Below are positions 30,966 through 43,439 of a stretch of 64,000 nt of DNA, in pieces. Below the pieces are notes generated by a model. That model worked only from the letters and a program-made list of their open reading frames with translations, did no database searches and had not been told where the DNA came from. Both the position numbers and the translations under genes were made by a program. Source of the stretch: Obelidium mucronatum (taxonomy: Eukaryota > Chytridiomycota > Chytridiomycetes > Chytridiales > Chytriomycetaceae). The DNA is taken from positions 186,001-250,000 of the forward strand of contig JAIVFH010000022.1 in the NCBI GenBank assembly GCA_025765595.1, in the 5' to 3' direction. Every line of letters starts with the position of its first letter. The stretch's first letter is position 1.

Positions 30966-32198
30966 ATGAGCACGGCCGCACAGAGGGAAAAGACAAAGCA
31001 GTTCACAGCCTTTACTGGTGCCGAGTAAGAACGACTGTTGTTTTTCCTGTTTTTTTGGTCTGGATTGGACCGAAAAAACGTCTAACACATCCATTCTTTG
31101 GGAAACAGTGATGCAACTGCCGTCACTTTCCTATCGAATGCCGGTCAGTTCTTCTCACATACGCACTCAACTTATTCCTTGATCTGACTTTATACTTGCT
31201 ACTAGGTTGGAAGGTGGACCAAGCCTGCGATGCATACTTTCAATACCAAAGCGAAAAGCCGGCAACTGCAAGCTACAGCGCAAAAACAAGCAATGTCCCA
31301 TCTCGAAACATGGACAGATCAAAACTTAATAAGCTCTTTGATCAATACAAGGGTGAGGCGCTTGGTTTTTCTTTGGCAATCTGATAAACAGTGCGAGGAG
31401 TGCTAAATAACCACCCACATTTCCGATTGTTAAATTACAGATGCCGACGAGGATATTATTGGAGTTGACGGAACCGAAGTAGGGCTTCTTGACGGATTCA
31501 CTTTAGAAACTAATATATTGGCACTACTCTTCAGAAATTGTGCAGCGACTTGGGTGTGGATCCCACCAATGTTGTCACACTAGTTCTTGCATATCATCTA
31601 AAATGCGAAAACATGTGTGAATTCAAAAGGTCTGGATGGTGTGATGGATGGCAGAAACTTCAGTATGTTGTCAAGTTTTTGGTGTTGCCGACTTTTGCCT
31701 GACATGGACGATTAGATGTGAATCTTTGGCGGATATGAAGAAGGCCGTTGGTGAAATGAGCAAGGAGCTCAGTGATAACGTCAAGTTCAGAGAGATTTAC
31801 CTATTCACATTTGGCTTTGCCAAGGCTGAAAACCAAAAGAGTTTGGGTGAGGGTGCCATCATCTTGAAGTCACACATTTATTTTACTGTTTTTCGATGCT
31901 GCAGATAAAGCAACTGCTATGGCTTTCTGGCAATTGCTCTTTGTGGATAGATACAAGAAGATTGATTTGTGGCTCGAGTTTCTGGAAGACCACAAGAACG
32001 CGATTTCGAAGGATACCTGGATTCAGGTTTCTTGGAGCTATTATTTTTTCCTGGTGTTCGTTTTTTGTTTTAACTGTTGATAATATGCAGTTTTTGGACT
32101 TCACCGTCAAGTATCCTGATGGTTTCGAGGGTTACGAAGATGATGGAGCTTGGCCCGTTCTTATTGATGAATTTGTCGAATTTGTTCAAGACCAGTGA
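30966..32198 (+). CDS. DCN1: DCN1-like protein (defective in cullin neddylation), UBA plus PONY domain
   Basis: Eight exons: 30966-31024, 31109-31143, 31206-31352, 31441-31478, 31535-31662, 31716-31846, 31905-32026 and 32091-32198, every junction in phase. The N terminus is a UBA-like fold (KTKQFTAFTGADDATAVTFL, WKVDQACDAYF). The PONY domain has LNKLFDQYKDADEDIIGVDG, DLGVDPTNVVTLVLAYHLKC, FREIYLFTFGFAK and WQLLFVDRYKKIDLWLEFLE, ending DGAWPVLIDEFVEF with the DAD-patch-type acidic residues. DCN1 is an E3 that helps transfer Nedd8/Rub1 to cullins. AATAAA at about 32228 is a likely polyadenylation signal. It converges with QCR6. Confidence 0.93.
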
Positions 32199-32344
32199 GA
32201 GATAGTACCAAATAGGGTAAAACAACAATAAACGTGACATGAGTATCATTCCACCGATTTTTAAATCAAACGACTACATTTATTAGCTCTACCCATGCGT
32301 TTAAGTGCAAAGTTAACAAACGCAGCAAAAAAACGTTCGGTGTA

Positions 32345-32803
32345 TCATTGGAGCTGCTTGAACAATTGTGGAGCGGCACAGTGGTCGACACACTCCTGCA
32401 AAACAAAAAACCCAATATCGAGTGATTAGAAACCTTGGGCGCTATTCACACTCGGTGTCCTCACCATCAGCTCAAAGAACTCTTCGACACAGTTTTGCTC
32501 AGTTCCAGCTTCAACTTGTTCACCACAGTGGGCCAGCTTTTCCTTGAAAGAGTGGCAGTGGTGGGAGTCGGCGCAGGCTGCAAAAAAAGAGACAGGGTGA
32601 GTGAGGTGAGGGAATGATCACCCGCCCCAGCTCCCTTCCGATGTTGGTTGTCGTCCATTTCCCCTCAACTTGCTGTATCTGCCTCTCCAGCCAAGGCACA
32701 AATCGTCCAGCACACACACACTCTCTCTCACTATCCGTCTCGCTCGGCATCAACCTGCAGCCGCAAACGCACCTTCTTCAATCTGTGGTTTTGGGTCTTC
32801 CAT
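32345..32803 (-). CDS. QCR6: ubiquinol-cytochrome c reductase hinge protein (Qcr6/UQCRH), 64 residues
   Basis: Exons 32773-32803, 32465-32577 and 32345-32395 join in phase; the first intron is 195 nt, long for this genome. The product begins MEDPKPQIEEACADSHHCHS, then FKEKLAHCGEQVEAGTEQNC and VEEFFELMECVDHCAAPQLF. The paired cysteines (CADSHHC...C...C...C) are those of the complex III hinge subunit, which contacts cytochrome c1 in the intermembrane space. The long acidic N-terminal extension typical of many fungal homologues is absent. Convergent with DCN1, divergent from PUB1. Confidence 0.88.
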
Positions 32804-33038
32804 TTTCAAAAAAAAAGTTGTTTTGGGAAAAACGAAAACACGAATTTCTCAGAAATATTAATAAAACCTGGAAGGTCTCTACACACACAAAATAGTACCC
32901 TACCATACTGGCATCTAAAATCTATACCTGCTAGGACCTCAACATAGCTTACCTCTCCAACACCAATCATCAGCCACGCCATTATAAATATTGTATCAGA
33001 TCTGCCACCACCAAAAATCGAAACATCCACAAAAAAAA

Positions 33039-35245
33039 ATGGCCTCTACTGTAGACTCCGTCGCTGCCGGCTCCGGCTCGGCAGAAACTCTGATCCAAAG
33101 TCAGGAACAGCCAGCTCAGCTGCTTCATCAGCAGCAGCCGACCTGCAAATTGGTGTGTGTTGCAGTGTATTGGTTGTTGGGGGGATTGTTTGTATTTTTG
33201 ACTTAACACAAACCAACCCGGGTGTCTCGCTTATTTTTAATAGTATGTCGGTAACTTGGATGCGCGTGTCGACGAGCCATACCTTCACCATCTGTTCAAT
33301 TTGGATGCTCAAACTGATTTGATTGAATCCGTGAAAATAATTGTAAGTTTTGGGATCTGTTAAGATGGCGAAACGTTTTATTACACCGCACCACCACTCG
33401 GTCTGAACTGGAAGGAGGGAGGGGGGAGGGACAATTATGTAGATAGTTTGTTGGTCGTGGTGGCTTCTCTACCTCCCGAAATTGTCGCCAAAATTCAAGA
33501 TTTACAACTTTTTTTTTGGCTGCCGTCCACAAAGGACAAGCGCCATTCACTAAACAAAGTACATTCATGTAATTCTCTGTTTCTTATTTTTTTTTTTTTT
33601 TTTTTTTTTTGGTTTTAGGCACAGCCATCTGGGATCAATTTCGGTTTTGTCGAATTCAGAGATCCACAAGTTGCGGAACAAGCTATCCAAACCTTGCACG
33701 GGAAGAAAGTTTTGAACAATGTAATATTCCCTTTCTTGCTGTGTGTGTGTGTCTGTCTGTGGGTGTGGGTGTTTGTGTGTCGGTGCAGACGGCTGGGGAA
33801 TTTTGTTCGGGATGGTACAAGATGAGGGGTTGAAGATGTATTGTTTATATTCAATCCCTGCCTTTTTTTCTTTTCTTTTTTTTCTTTTGTTGAGGATTGG
33901 TTCTCACAATGTCATTTTTTTACTCAACAGGAAATTCGTGTTAATTGGGCCTTCACTGGACCCTCTTCAAAAGAAGAATTTTCATCTCACGCCCACATTT
34001 TTGTTGGTGACCTTGGTGCTGAAATTAACGATCAATTGTTGGCAAAGGCTTTCAGTGCCTTTGGGAACCTTTCGTGAGTTTGCCTCTCGTTTCAAGTTTA
34101 TTCCAGTGTCTTTTAACTCACGTATTTTTGTAGTGATGCTCGAGTCATGTGGGACCCTACGTCTGGAAAATCGCGTGGTTATGGCTTTGTCGCTTTCAAA
34201 GAGCGTGCTGTGGGTTTCATTCTGTTATGTCTTTATGGTTATCTTCTTGTATTCAGTTATTCTTTGTATACCTTTTTTTATTATTTCAGGATGCAGAACG
34301 TGCAATCAGTGCCATGAACAATGAATGGCTAGGCAGTCGTGCAGTGCGCGTCAACTGGGCAAATCAAAAGACTCAATCTTATCAACACATGCGAAATGAC
34401 TCTCTTCCACGAGCAAATGGTATATATTCTTGCGCCTCCGAAAGGTCTGAATATTCCTGTTCAATATATAGCCCCAAGAGAGGCCACAACCCTGGAGGCT
34501 GTGATGTCTCAATCTCATATTTATAATACTACTGTGTACATTGGAAACATTACCCCACATACATCACGTAAGTCATCGACAACTTAAACGGGCCTTTTTT
34601 TTCTTTTTTTTTTTTTTAGTTTGGTCTAACCTATTTTGTAGAAATTGATATCGCACCCTTGTTTTCTCAGTTTGGTTTCATTCGCGAACTGCGTTTGCAA
34701 TCGGATAAGGGCTTTGGCTTCGTCAAGTAAAATACTTCAAGTTTTTTATTTTATTTTTATTTTGGGTTGTTGACCTTTTTTTTTTTTTTTTTTAATCAAG
34801 GCTTGACACACACGAGAACGCTGCTATGGCAATCTTTCAATTAAATGGATATTCTCTGCATGGTCGTCAATTGAAGGTAGTGTTTCCTTGCGTTTTGTGT
34901 GGAAGGTTGGTTTAACATCTTGACAGTGTTCATGGGGAAAAGAGCGCATGCCGGACATGAATGGCTTCCTCCCAATGAATATGCAGAACTTTGTTTACCC
35001 ACAACCACCTATGGGATGGTACTACTCTCAAGGTGATTGTTTGTTTTTTTCCTTCTTTGGATATTGATGGAAAGTTGATGTCTCATTTTGCAGAACCAGG
35101 CGCTCAAGGTATCCCCATGCCAATGTCTGCAGGGGCTCCTTCATTTGACCCTAGCTCTGCCAACTCCCCTGTTCCGCTTGCTAATGCGCCATCAAATGCG
35201 CCTTACTGGGACGCTAACCAACAGCTGCAAAACGCTTATTATTGA
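33039..35245 (+). CDS. PUB1: Pub1/TIA-1-type RNA-binding protein with three RRMs
   Basis: First exon 33039-33152, then about ten exons. RRM1 starts [18 protein letters not shown] with [11 protein letters not shown] as RNP1; RRM2 has [16 protein letters not shown] and [16 protein letters not shown]3 has [12 protein letters not shown] and [13 protein letters not shown]. The tail is rich in Met, Pro, Gln and Tyr ([15 protein letters not shown]), as in Pub1/Nam8/TIA-1 proteins, which bind U-rich mRNA and control stability, splicing or stress granules. A small exon (33535-33558) lies between introns with a long T run. At 34420-34446 the frame needs either a 25-nt GT-AG intron or removal of one base. 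Not certain which of Pub1, Nam8 or Ngr1 is the closest relative. Confidence 0.88.
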
Positions 35246-35485
35246 AAAGAGACCAAATTTTGATTATTTTTTTTTTCTTCTTCTTTCGAATGAGGGTTTC
35301 CATTAGAGATTTGGGGGGGAGGGATTAAAAAAAAGGTTTAAATTATGGGGAGTTCCTTTTTTGTTGTTGTTGTGGATGTTGTTTTTTGTTTTTGTTCTGC
35401 TTTCTTTTTTCGTAAGGGGTGTGCGTTTTGCATGGCAATACACTGTTGAGTTAGACTTTATTTAAGAACCAAAAAAGAAGGCATT

Positions 35486-37062
35486 CTAACTCTTCAACAA
35501 GCATCGAAGAATATCAGATCTAAAGGAAAAATCAATGAATGCCTATTTGTTGTTGTTGTAGAAGAAGAATCTTACAGCGACAAGATTCCTTTGCAAACAT
35601 CATCCTCAATGACGATGAATCGATGTACGGTCATTTTTCGAATCGTGTCCATCAGATTTCCGATTGTTTCGTCAATAGAACATGTATGAATTCCCGCAAA
35701 TTCCTGACAACGAAAAAAAAAAAACCAAATCAAAAATCGAGCAAGGCAATACTTCGAAAACTGAGCATTACTGAAGAGCGTCCAGAAAGGGCCTGACTTA
35801 AGGGAATGTTCAGGTCGGTCGAACTTCCGTCTTTGGTCAGCAAAAGAACATCGAACTTCTCGTAAATATCGATAAAAAACCCTGAAAGCCAGTTGTTTTT
35901 TTTTTTTTTTTTGCGTGGGGATTATTGACAATCATTCTTTTGCAGATTGATACATTCTTCTAACCATTCTCATCTTGAATCGGCACCGCAGATATTTTAT
36001 CATGTACAAACATGTTTAACACTGTGATTAAAGGTGTGTCGGCTGTGGCAGTTTTAACATTCGTGTACGTTCCAAGACCAAGTTCCCGCAACGACTTCCT
36101 TGCCAAAGGAATATCGGCACACTTAAAAAAGAGAGAGAGAGAAAGGGAGAAATGAATTCGCAATAATAAAAAAATAGCGACGAAACTCAGAATTACATTT
36201 TCAGCAATATAGCGCAGGATTTTGAATTCAGTAACGACTGAGACAATTACAGCAGCATTTTGACTGTCATCTACCAGCGGAAGCCGATACAAATGATGCT
36301 CCAATAGAATACGACTAGCTGGAATTGACTGACGTGAGAGGATGCAAAGAATCTATCATTGAAAGATCACACCTTCATAAAGAGATTCCATTGGATGCAG
36401 AGATATAGAAGGTTGCGCAACGCTAGTTTTGGCCTGGAGAGCTGAAGAAAGCGGGCAATATCAATGCAACAGCTTTTCTTTTCGCCACAGCGAGCGTACC
36501 TTTTAGGCCTTTGATTGTCAAACTCTCAATGTCCTGCATGGCCTCTTCCAAAGACGACGTGTTGAAATAATGCCTATCAAAGAAGGCAACATCAAATCCG
36601 ATAAATCAATTGAAATATCCCTCGAATTGAACATCATTTCGACTTTTTGTACATACAACAGCAGGTTGATGAAGTCCGTCACTAAACGAACTGCGTCAGT
36701 CAAGAGCTTCCAATTCACCCCATCCTCCACGAACCTGTGAACATTCCCACGAATTGCTGATTGATGGCATCCCAAAGAGGCGCAGACTGGACACCTTTAA
36801 TTGCACTTCAGCTGCAAGGCATCCTTAAAATAATCAGGATTCAACGCACCATGCTGCACAAGAGCTGCCAGTGCAGGCCGCACTTTCATCCGGGTTTCAA
36901 ATACAACGAGTTTTGAAGAAACTAGCACACGTATCAGAGACACAGGAACAATCCACACACCACCGTCCCCTCCGTATCCTCCCTTTTCTTCTCACCAGGA
37001 AGCATTGAATAGCAAGAAGTTGCCCGAAGACGCTCGGCAACTGTTGTAGTTTGGGCACTCAT
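35486..37062 (-). CDS. SNF4: Snf4/AMPK gamma subunit with four CBS repeats
   Basis: Start at 37062 (MSAQTTTVAERLRATSCYSM); exons include 36996-37062, 36851-36921 and one beginning at 36794. Joined sequence gives VSSKLVVFETRMKVRPALAA, SAPLWDAINQQFVGMFTVTD, FNTSSLEEAMQDIESLTIKG, LLEHHLYRLPLVDDSQNAAV, SVVTEFKILRYIAEN, SLRELGLGTYTNVKTATADT, ISAVPIQDENG, FFIDIYEKFDVLLLTKDGSS and VHRFIVIEDDVCKGILSL. A final intron (donor GTAAGA after GILSL) leads to SDILRCLLKS and the stop at 35486, completing the conserved SLSDIL end. The subunit senses AMP/ATP in the SNF1 kinase complex. Confidence 0.92.
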
Positions 37063-37208
37063 CTCTTCTTTGGTGGTAATTTCAAGGAGGTCAATTGTGA
37101 AAAATCAAACAGAGCCAGACATTTTATTTAGAAATCCAAACCAAACCCCTCACCGGTTTATAAAACAGAAAGGGATAGATCGTCTGGGTAGAAGAAAAAC
37201 ATTGAGTC

Positions 37209-40200
37209 TCAGGTACCAGCCCACTCAATCCACTCACCATCAAAAGGGGCATTCACAGATTTAATCATTATGTCGTTACACAGTGGACACTCGGTTGAAA
37301 GTTCATTGTCATGTTGCTCCTAAAAAGACGTCAGCAATAAAATTCAAAACAGAAAGCCGCTTGCACCTTCAACGCAGCAAGCTCTGTCTCACTCATCTTG
37401 TTCCCTCTCTTTACCCCAGACTGATCCATCTTTTTGAGTAAATTGATCAAGCGCGACTTTCTGGAACTGCTGGCTTTATCCAAAAGCTAACAGGAGCCGT
37501 GATTAATAGACGCATTAACAAAAGGACGGCGTACTAACCACACTGGTTAAACAATCAGAATGAAACACGTGCTTGCACGGAAACACCATAAATTGCCGTG
37601 TTAAAAGAGACAACGAGCAAACCGAGCACTGTTCTGTTATATGAATCACAACGTTGCGATTCCTCAAGTTTTGAATGTCTCTCCTAATGTTCTCAGCACT
37701 TCGGGTTGCTTCATCCATATCCTCCTTAAGTCTATCAATGTGGTCGTTGTATTCTTCAAGAGCCTTGCAGAGATCGGCCTTGAAGTCATCAATTAAAACA
37801 AAGTCTGGGAAAAATGGCAAGATATCTTCAATCCGAAGGAGGTCGCATTGCTTCAAGAAATCAATTGCTCTAAGAGTGTTGGTACATACTTAAGTTAGTA
37901 TCATGAATACCGGAAAGGCTAATTACTAACTGTTTGATATCCTTTTTCTCATCTACTACATAGCGAGCTATTTTCAACCACAATTTTTTACGCAAAATTT
38001 CGTCGTCAACTGGTTTATCAGCATTAATCTGAGCAAGCTCGATGTTCTCGTTCTTTAGAAAACAAACGGTCCCTTGTCAGCCCAATCCAATGAAGCGTTA
38101 CAGTCTCTTCACCTTGAGTGCCAAGTCTACCGCTTGCTCAAACAGCCCAAGTTTAGAGTATATAAAGATGCTTGATCGAACCAGGCCTTCCTTCATGCAG
38201 AGCCTCAACGCGTACTGGACATCGTAGTGAACGTCTTCGTCCTATGGTCAATTGGCGGTCAAATTGTATCCTTTCAAAGAAACTAAGCGCTCACCTGGGA
38301 TGCCAAAAACGCAACCAATTCATTTTCGCCGTCCAACTTTCCAAGCGACACATATATTGAGAGAAGATAGTTGTGAATAGATGAGTCTGTGTTTCCAAAT
38401 CTATGAATAACGTGATTAAGGTAACGAACGGCTTGATTCTGTGAAGGAAGAGGTTTAAAAAAGTGATTGTAAAAACCAATAAGTCCTCACGAATGTATCG
38501 GGTTTTTTGGCTTGCATGACTTCATATTTGAGTAATGCCGGCAACAGGGGCTTTGGATCCAAATGGGAGTGTTGAATCCAACAATTGATCAGCTCAACTG
38601 GAATCGCCTCAATCAAAACTGTTGAAAATTTGTAGAAGAATGCATCTGAGTTCTAAGAATTCAGAGTTAATCAGGCAGCGTCTGAATTTGGTTTATACAA
38701 ACGTACCTGACGATTGAGAACATCCAGAGCTTTCATCCACTCCTTTCTGGTAATCCAGTGATTAATTATTCTTTCGTAATCTCCAATTTCCTCTAAATAT
38801 CTGAGTCAGTCGGTTAAGGCATCAAGAAAGGGAAAGCAAACCAGCAAAGAACAGTGTCTCTTGAGTACGCCCGTGGCTAGAGAAGAGAGCAAAAGCTCCT
38901 TCAATATCAATCGAGCCCTTAGAAAAAATTTGTTATTTCATAAATGTCTCTCCATGCATTCAAACCTTGTGTTTCACAATGAACTGGCGTAACTCTTCAA
39001 GCAGACTATTTCTGTCGTTATCGCCCGACTTTGGCGGCGAAACCTGGTTCGTATATAAGAAAGTATTCGCCGCAGCAAGTGTTGTCTCAGACTTGTCCAA
39101 CTCGTGAACAAGTAGTTCCAAAATCCTGTTCCAAGCAATTAATCCGCTGATTAAAATTAAACAATATTTCGTTCTACCACATGCATAGAATTGTCATTTG
39201 AGTTGTTTCCTGTGAAATAACTGTTAAAATTCAACTGTATTAAGAAGAAAGGCAACGCACATTGCTTTTTAACGTTTCTGATTTCTTGACCAAAAACTGC
39301 TTCAATGCTCCATTGTCATTCAATGTAATAAATCGCAAAGCAACTTCCTCAAATGATAGAGAATGAGATTGGGCAAAGTAAGTGGCAGCAAGGCGATATC
39401 TCTTCTCGGAAAAATAGAATTCCGCCTGAGCGGTGATAACGCGGTCACGGTCAACCTCAGTCCGTGCAAAAGTAAGCGCAGCCTCAAAGTTTTTTCGCGC
39501 AAGGTGGATTTTCCAAACGTCTCGGTCTTCATCATTGACAATAATTTCATGGACTGACAAATTCGTGTACGCCCAATATGTTTCCTTGAATTCGTCAACA
39601 ATCTGATAGTTATACGGATTAGCAGGAGAGATATCATATGGCCAACATACCAAAGCAGTAAGTGTCTCATTATCCTCCTGTTTGGTGGTGAGTGAAATGT
39701 GGAAGAAATTATGATTGATGGCTCACCAAAGCAAATCGATCTTCGAAGACCAAATCATTTGTCAGAATCGATATAGCCTGGACTCGGTCGGAATAGAGGA
39801 CAAGATAGTGAAATTCGGTTGTAAGGATAGAGAGTGGCACACCACCACCGACAATAAGCCTGAATGAATACATTATTCTTAAATTGGACCCACAAGAGCA
39901 ACGGCTTACGGGTGAAGCTCTGCATTCGCAAGCACTGCATCAGTCTGCGGATTGGTCAAGTCCAGCTCCCCAGAATAAATTCCTGGCTCTAAAACGGAGT
40001 TACTTTCTGATTATGATCAATCCAAATACAGACCAGTCAGCCAGGCGAATTTTTTGGGGAGCAGGCTGGTCCCTTCTTCTGGAATAGACCACAGCTGAAC
40101 GGGGCTATCGGTAGCAGTAGGAAGCTCTTGATAGTCTTGCGAAAAAAAAATTAATGAGGGAAGAGGAAGACTGAAGTTGTTACTTGAGGAAATGTCAGCA

Positions 40201-41171
40201 AGGCTGAGCAAATTGGAAAATCCGCCAGCTTCCACGCTTTCAAAAGCAGTACCGATAAATTGATATAATCTATTTGGCGTATTGACAATGACCGCGTATC
40301 TGTTAGGATGTGTGGGGTATTTGATTTTGCGAATTCCCAACACAGGAAGGTCGTCTGGCATTGTAAAAATCTTGAAAATGCTGTTAAATGAGATCATTCT
40401 CATACGAATCAAGAAAAAACCTGCTGAAAATGCCTCTCTTCTTTCTTGAAGTATTCGTCAGTGGCTTGCAGTTCGGCTTCGAAAATATGCCCCTGTCGGG
40501 AGCCAATCAAGATCAAGCCGGTATTCGAATCTGGTTGATTGCGAGCAGGATTTCCCCAGGCAATCGATTCAACAATGACTCCCTGAAAAGTAAATTGGTT
40601 GGAGCCCATGATGAAAACTGAGAAATCACCTTGAATTTCGCCAGATTCTTTGGCTTCTTCCATCCGCGGTAGAGATAATAATTATCGCCAAGTTCTGTGG
40701 ATATGATCAGGTGTCGGGCCATCGGGTCGATGAAGAGTTTTCGCACAATATCCGATTTAACGCGTAGTGGGATTTCAAATTCTGTCCAGATAAGCAACAA
40801 GGGCCTTTTGAGAAAAGATTCTGACGCGATTGCTGGTATTGAATACCTTCGATAGACTGGGTCTGCCCCAGGTCAATCCAGAAGAGATATTGCCCGGTTG
40901 TGGCCGGGGAGACAAGGGCAACAACCATCATATTGTTTGCCACCACCATAGAAACAATAGCTCCAGGAAATGAGAATTGCACCTTATCAAGGGCAAACAT
41001 TGCATCGGCGTCACTCAGGCCCGGCTTGCCGTTAGCGACTTGCTGTAGAGATGGTTAAACCAGAAGATCGGTTCTCTTCACAGGTACCAGCAAGGTCTGC
41101 CCTCCATAAACGGGATGCGATGGGCTGTTGGATGAACTGCTCTGCGAATGAAACTCGTCAAACAAATCCAT
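37209..41171 (-). CDS. VPS18: Vps18/Pep3, HOPS/CORVET subunit with RING-H2 domain
   Basis: Start at 41171 (MDLFDEFHSQSSSSNSPSHP); many short introns; stop at 37209. The N-terminal Pep3 propeller begins FALDKVQFSFPGAIVSMVVA. The middle holds clathrin-type helical repeats (SEKRYRLAATYFAQSHSLSF). The C terminus is typical Vps18: KQCDLLRIEDILPFFPDFVL, DDFKADLCKALEEYNDHIDR, MDEATRSAENIRRDIQNLRN, then RING cysteines CSVCSLSLLTRQFMVFPCKH VFHSDCL and, after an insert with basic residues, STECPLCNDIMIKSVNAPF. It tethers vesicles at endosome and vacuole membranes. It lies 147 bp upstream of SNF4 on the same strand. Confidence 0.92.
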
Positions 41172-41412
41172 GTGTTTGCTTTGAATATTTATTTTTTATC
41201 ATCACCAAGCAAGCGGGAAAAAGCCACCCACATCCCCGCCAAGTCATTCAGTGATCGCCTCGGGAAACCCGCCAATAAAATAAACCAGAAATCTGCCGTC
41301 TGCCGCGCCATTACTTCACTCGTTAGCCTCTTGGATTAAGTAATGGCTTTACCCATGTATTCTGAACACCTGACCTTCTGGTTCCCACAAATCAGGATAA
41401 TCTAAGCCCAAA

Positions 41413-43238
41413 ATGCCAATCGGACACTCCCTCGCAAAGCTGGTGCTTCTCAGAGCTGGCACCTTTCTGCTTGACAGTCTTCCCCTTGCGGCTGTTGCAT
41501 ATTCCCTTCATCAAATCTCGAAACTTCCACTATCCAGCTCCATAAACGCGTCTCCAACAGACTTCAGCCCCAATCATTTCAGCTTTTCTCACCTTGTTTC
41601 TTTGTATCTTCATCTCGAAACCGTGTTTTTCGTCTACTTTCACTTTCAGATGAAGCGTCTTCAGGCGCCGGTACCTCCTCCAGCCATCTCCGAATTAGAA
41701 CGTGGAAAGACATTTTTTCGAATTCTCGACCACTCTGATGGAAATTTCCGCGAGTACTTTGCTGGATGGTTTTATTGGGCTGATTCAAAACACCAAGTTC
41801 TTCCCGAAGAATTCCATTTGATTCGGAAAGACAATTTTCGTGACTGGTAATCTCTCTTACTTCTGAAACCTCCTGATTGTGATGAAAAACTAGGTTCTCT
41901 TGGATGTTGTATGGCGCAAAATCATACGACGATCTTCTTTTAGATCCCAAGAAACGATGCTTTGCCGACGAACTCAATAGTTTTGTGCAAGACTTTGAGA
42001 TTTCGAAAAAGATAATTCTTCAGCCAGGAAGAAACACAAACATCGAGCCTGTTATTCTGAACTACAATCGTGTTGATGCCTACCCAAAGCCTCTATTGTT
42101 CTATGGAATTATTGGTGCGCTGGAATCTATAGCCTTCATCTTCATATATTGGATGGGATTTAGGAGATGCAGCATGCTTAAGCAGCAAGGAGGAATTGCG
42201 GAAGGGGTGACTGGCATCCAATACTGGGTACTTCACCGAAATCCTGAAGGAAAGACACCAAACGACAGTAGTTTGCCAATAGTGTAAGATAGTTTAATAA
42301 TGTTTTTACCACTGAGAGTTTCTTTTTAAGGTTTTTTCACGGAATCGGATGCGGACTCTTTCCCTATGCTCAGTTTATCAAAGAGCTGGTATATCACGCT
42401 TCTAGCTCACCAATTTTCTTGGTAGAACTTCCATTTGTTGCTATGCGTTTGGTGGATCATGTGCCTTCCATGGAGCAAACCATCTTTGAAGTTGAAACAA
42501 TGTTGGACATTCACGGATTCTCCAAAGCTATGGTAGCAGGACATTCTCTTGGCTCCGCAGTGTAAGTATATATTGGCTTTTCGTGCTAATTGCTCACCTA
42601 TTTCTTAAGGGCTGCTTGGATGATTAAGCACTCCAAATATGTCGCAGCAAGCGTCTTGCTGGATCCAATCGTTTTCTTGACATTTCATCCATCTCTGGCA
42701 TTCAGTTAATTCATTTTGTCAAGTATTCATTGGGACTGTACTTAATTTCTTGCAGACTTTGTTCACCGTCTTCCAGGCAGAAACACGATTGGACAAAAGG
42801 CAAATGAGGTTATGATGCATTGGCTTTGTTCGAGAGAGATTCATATTTCGTACACCATTTCTCGCCGTAAGTTACAGCACTCATATGCAAACATCAATAC
42901 ATTCACAACTATTGTTGTCCGCAGACTTCATTTGGCACCAAGCAATGATATGGGCAGAACATCTTCCAAAAACGCATCATGTAGTTCTCAGCCGCCAAGA
43001 CTTGTTGCTGGATGCAGAGAATGTCGAGAAATGTAATTAGCAGTCATGCATGAGCCTACCTATCGCAGAACTTAATTTTAAACCGTTATTTCTTGAATCA
43101 GATCTTATTGCCAATAACGTTACTCACACGGCCTTGGATATTGATCACGGTGAATTCTTGTTTCAGCCTGATATACAGACGGAGGTGGTTAAGATAGTCG
43201 CGGCAGTAGCCAAAGAATATTTTGAGGGAAGGAAGTGA
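41413..43238 (+). CDS. membrane-linked alpha/beta hydrolase, array copy A
   Basis: Seven exons: 41413-41846, 41894-42283, 42331-42561, 42610-42704, 42756-42866, 42925-43032 and 43102-43238, all in phase. The N terminus starts MPIGHSLAKLVLL with two hydrophobic segments, then a conserved block ending FHLIRKDNFRDW and another helix (LLFYGIIGALESIAFIFIYW). The hydrolase core has FFHGIGCGLFPY (oxyanion loop), the nucleophile in MVAGHSLGSAV, VLLDPIVFLTFHPSLAF and the catalytic His region LDIDHGEFLFQPD. Substrate unknown; a lipid or ester hydrolase at an internal membrane is inferred. It is the first of four paralogues and keeps six introns. Confidence 0.85.
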
Positions 43239-43439
43239 TTGTACTGACCTGACCCATGTGAGGAATTTTGCAAAATAAACATTATTAGTCATATATTTTG
43301 TTTTTCCCAATTCATCCAAGTTCATCCGCATTCCACCCAACACCATTTCACGGAAGACTTAACTTGAAAAAAAGAACGACCATTCACCTTGATTGAGTTA
43401 TCCACAAATCTCAACTGATTTCCAACATCCCCGCCAATC

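Noticed and set aside
30173..31111. 312-residue open frame on the plus strand
   Set aside because: It is antisense to the GC-rich second exon of MGM1, where stop codons are rare in every frame; composition is Arg/Pro/Thr-rich and it overlaps the DCN1 start.
33583..33610. Long T run as a terminator
   Set aside because: It lies inside a PUB1 intron just before a TTTTAG acceptor and is better read as a long polypyrimidine tract.
35572..35931. SNF4 ending prematurely at GILSL with a TAA
   Set aside because: The TAA lies in a GTAAGA donor; splicing to 35508 restores SDILRCLLKS and a stop at 35486, matching the conserved C terminus.
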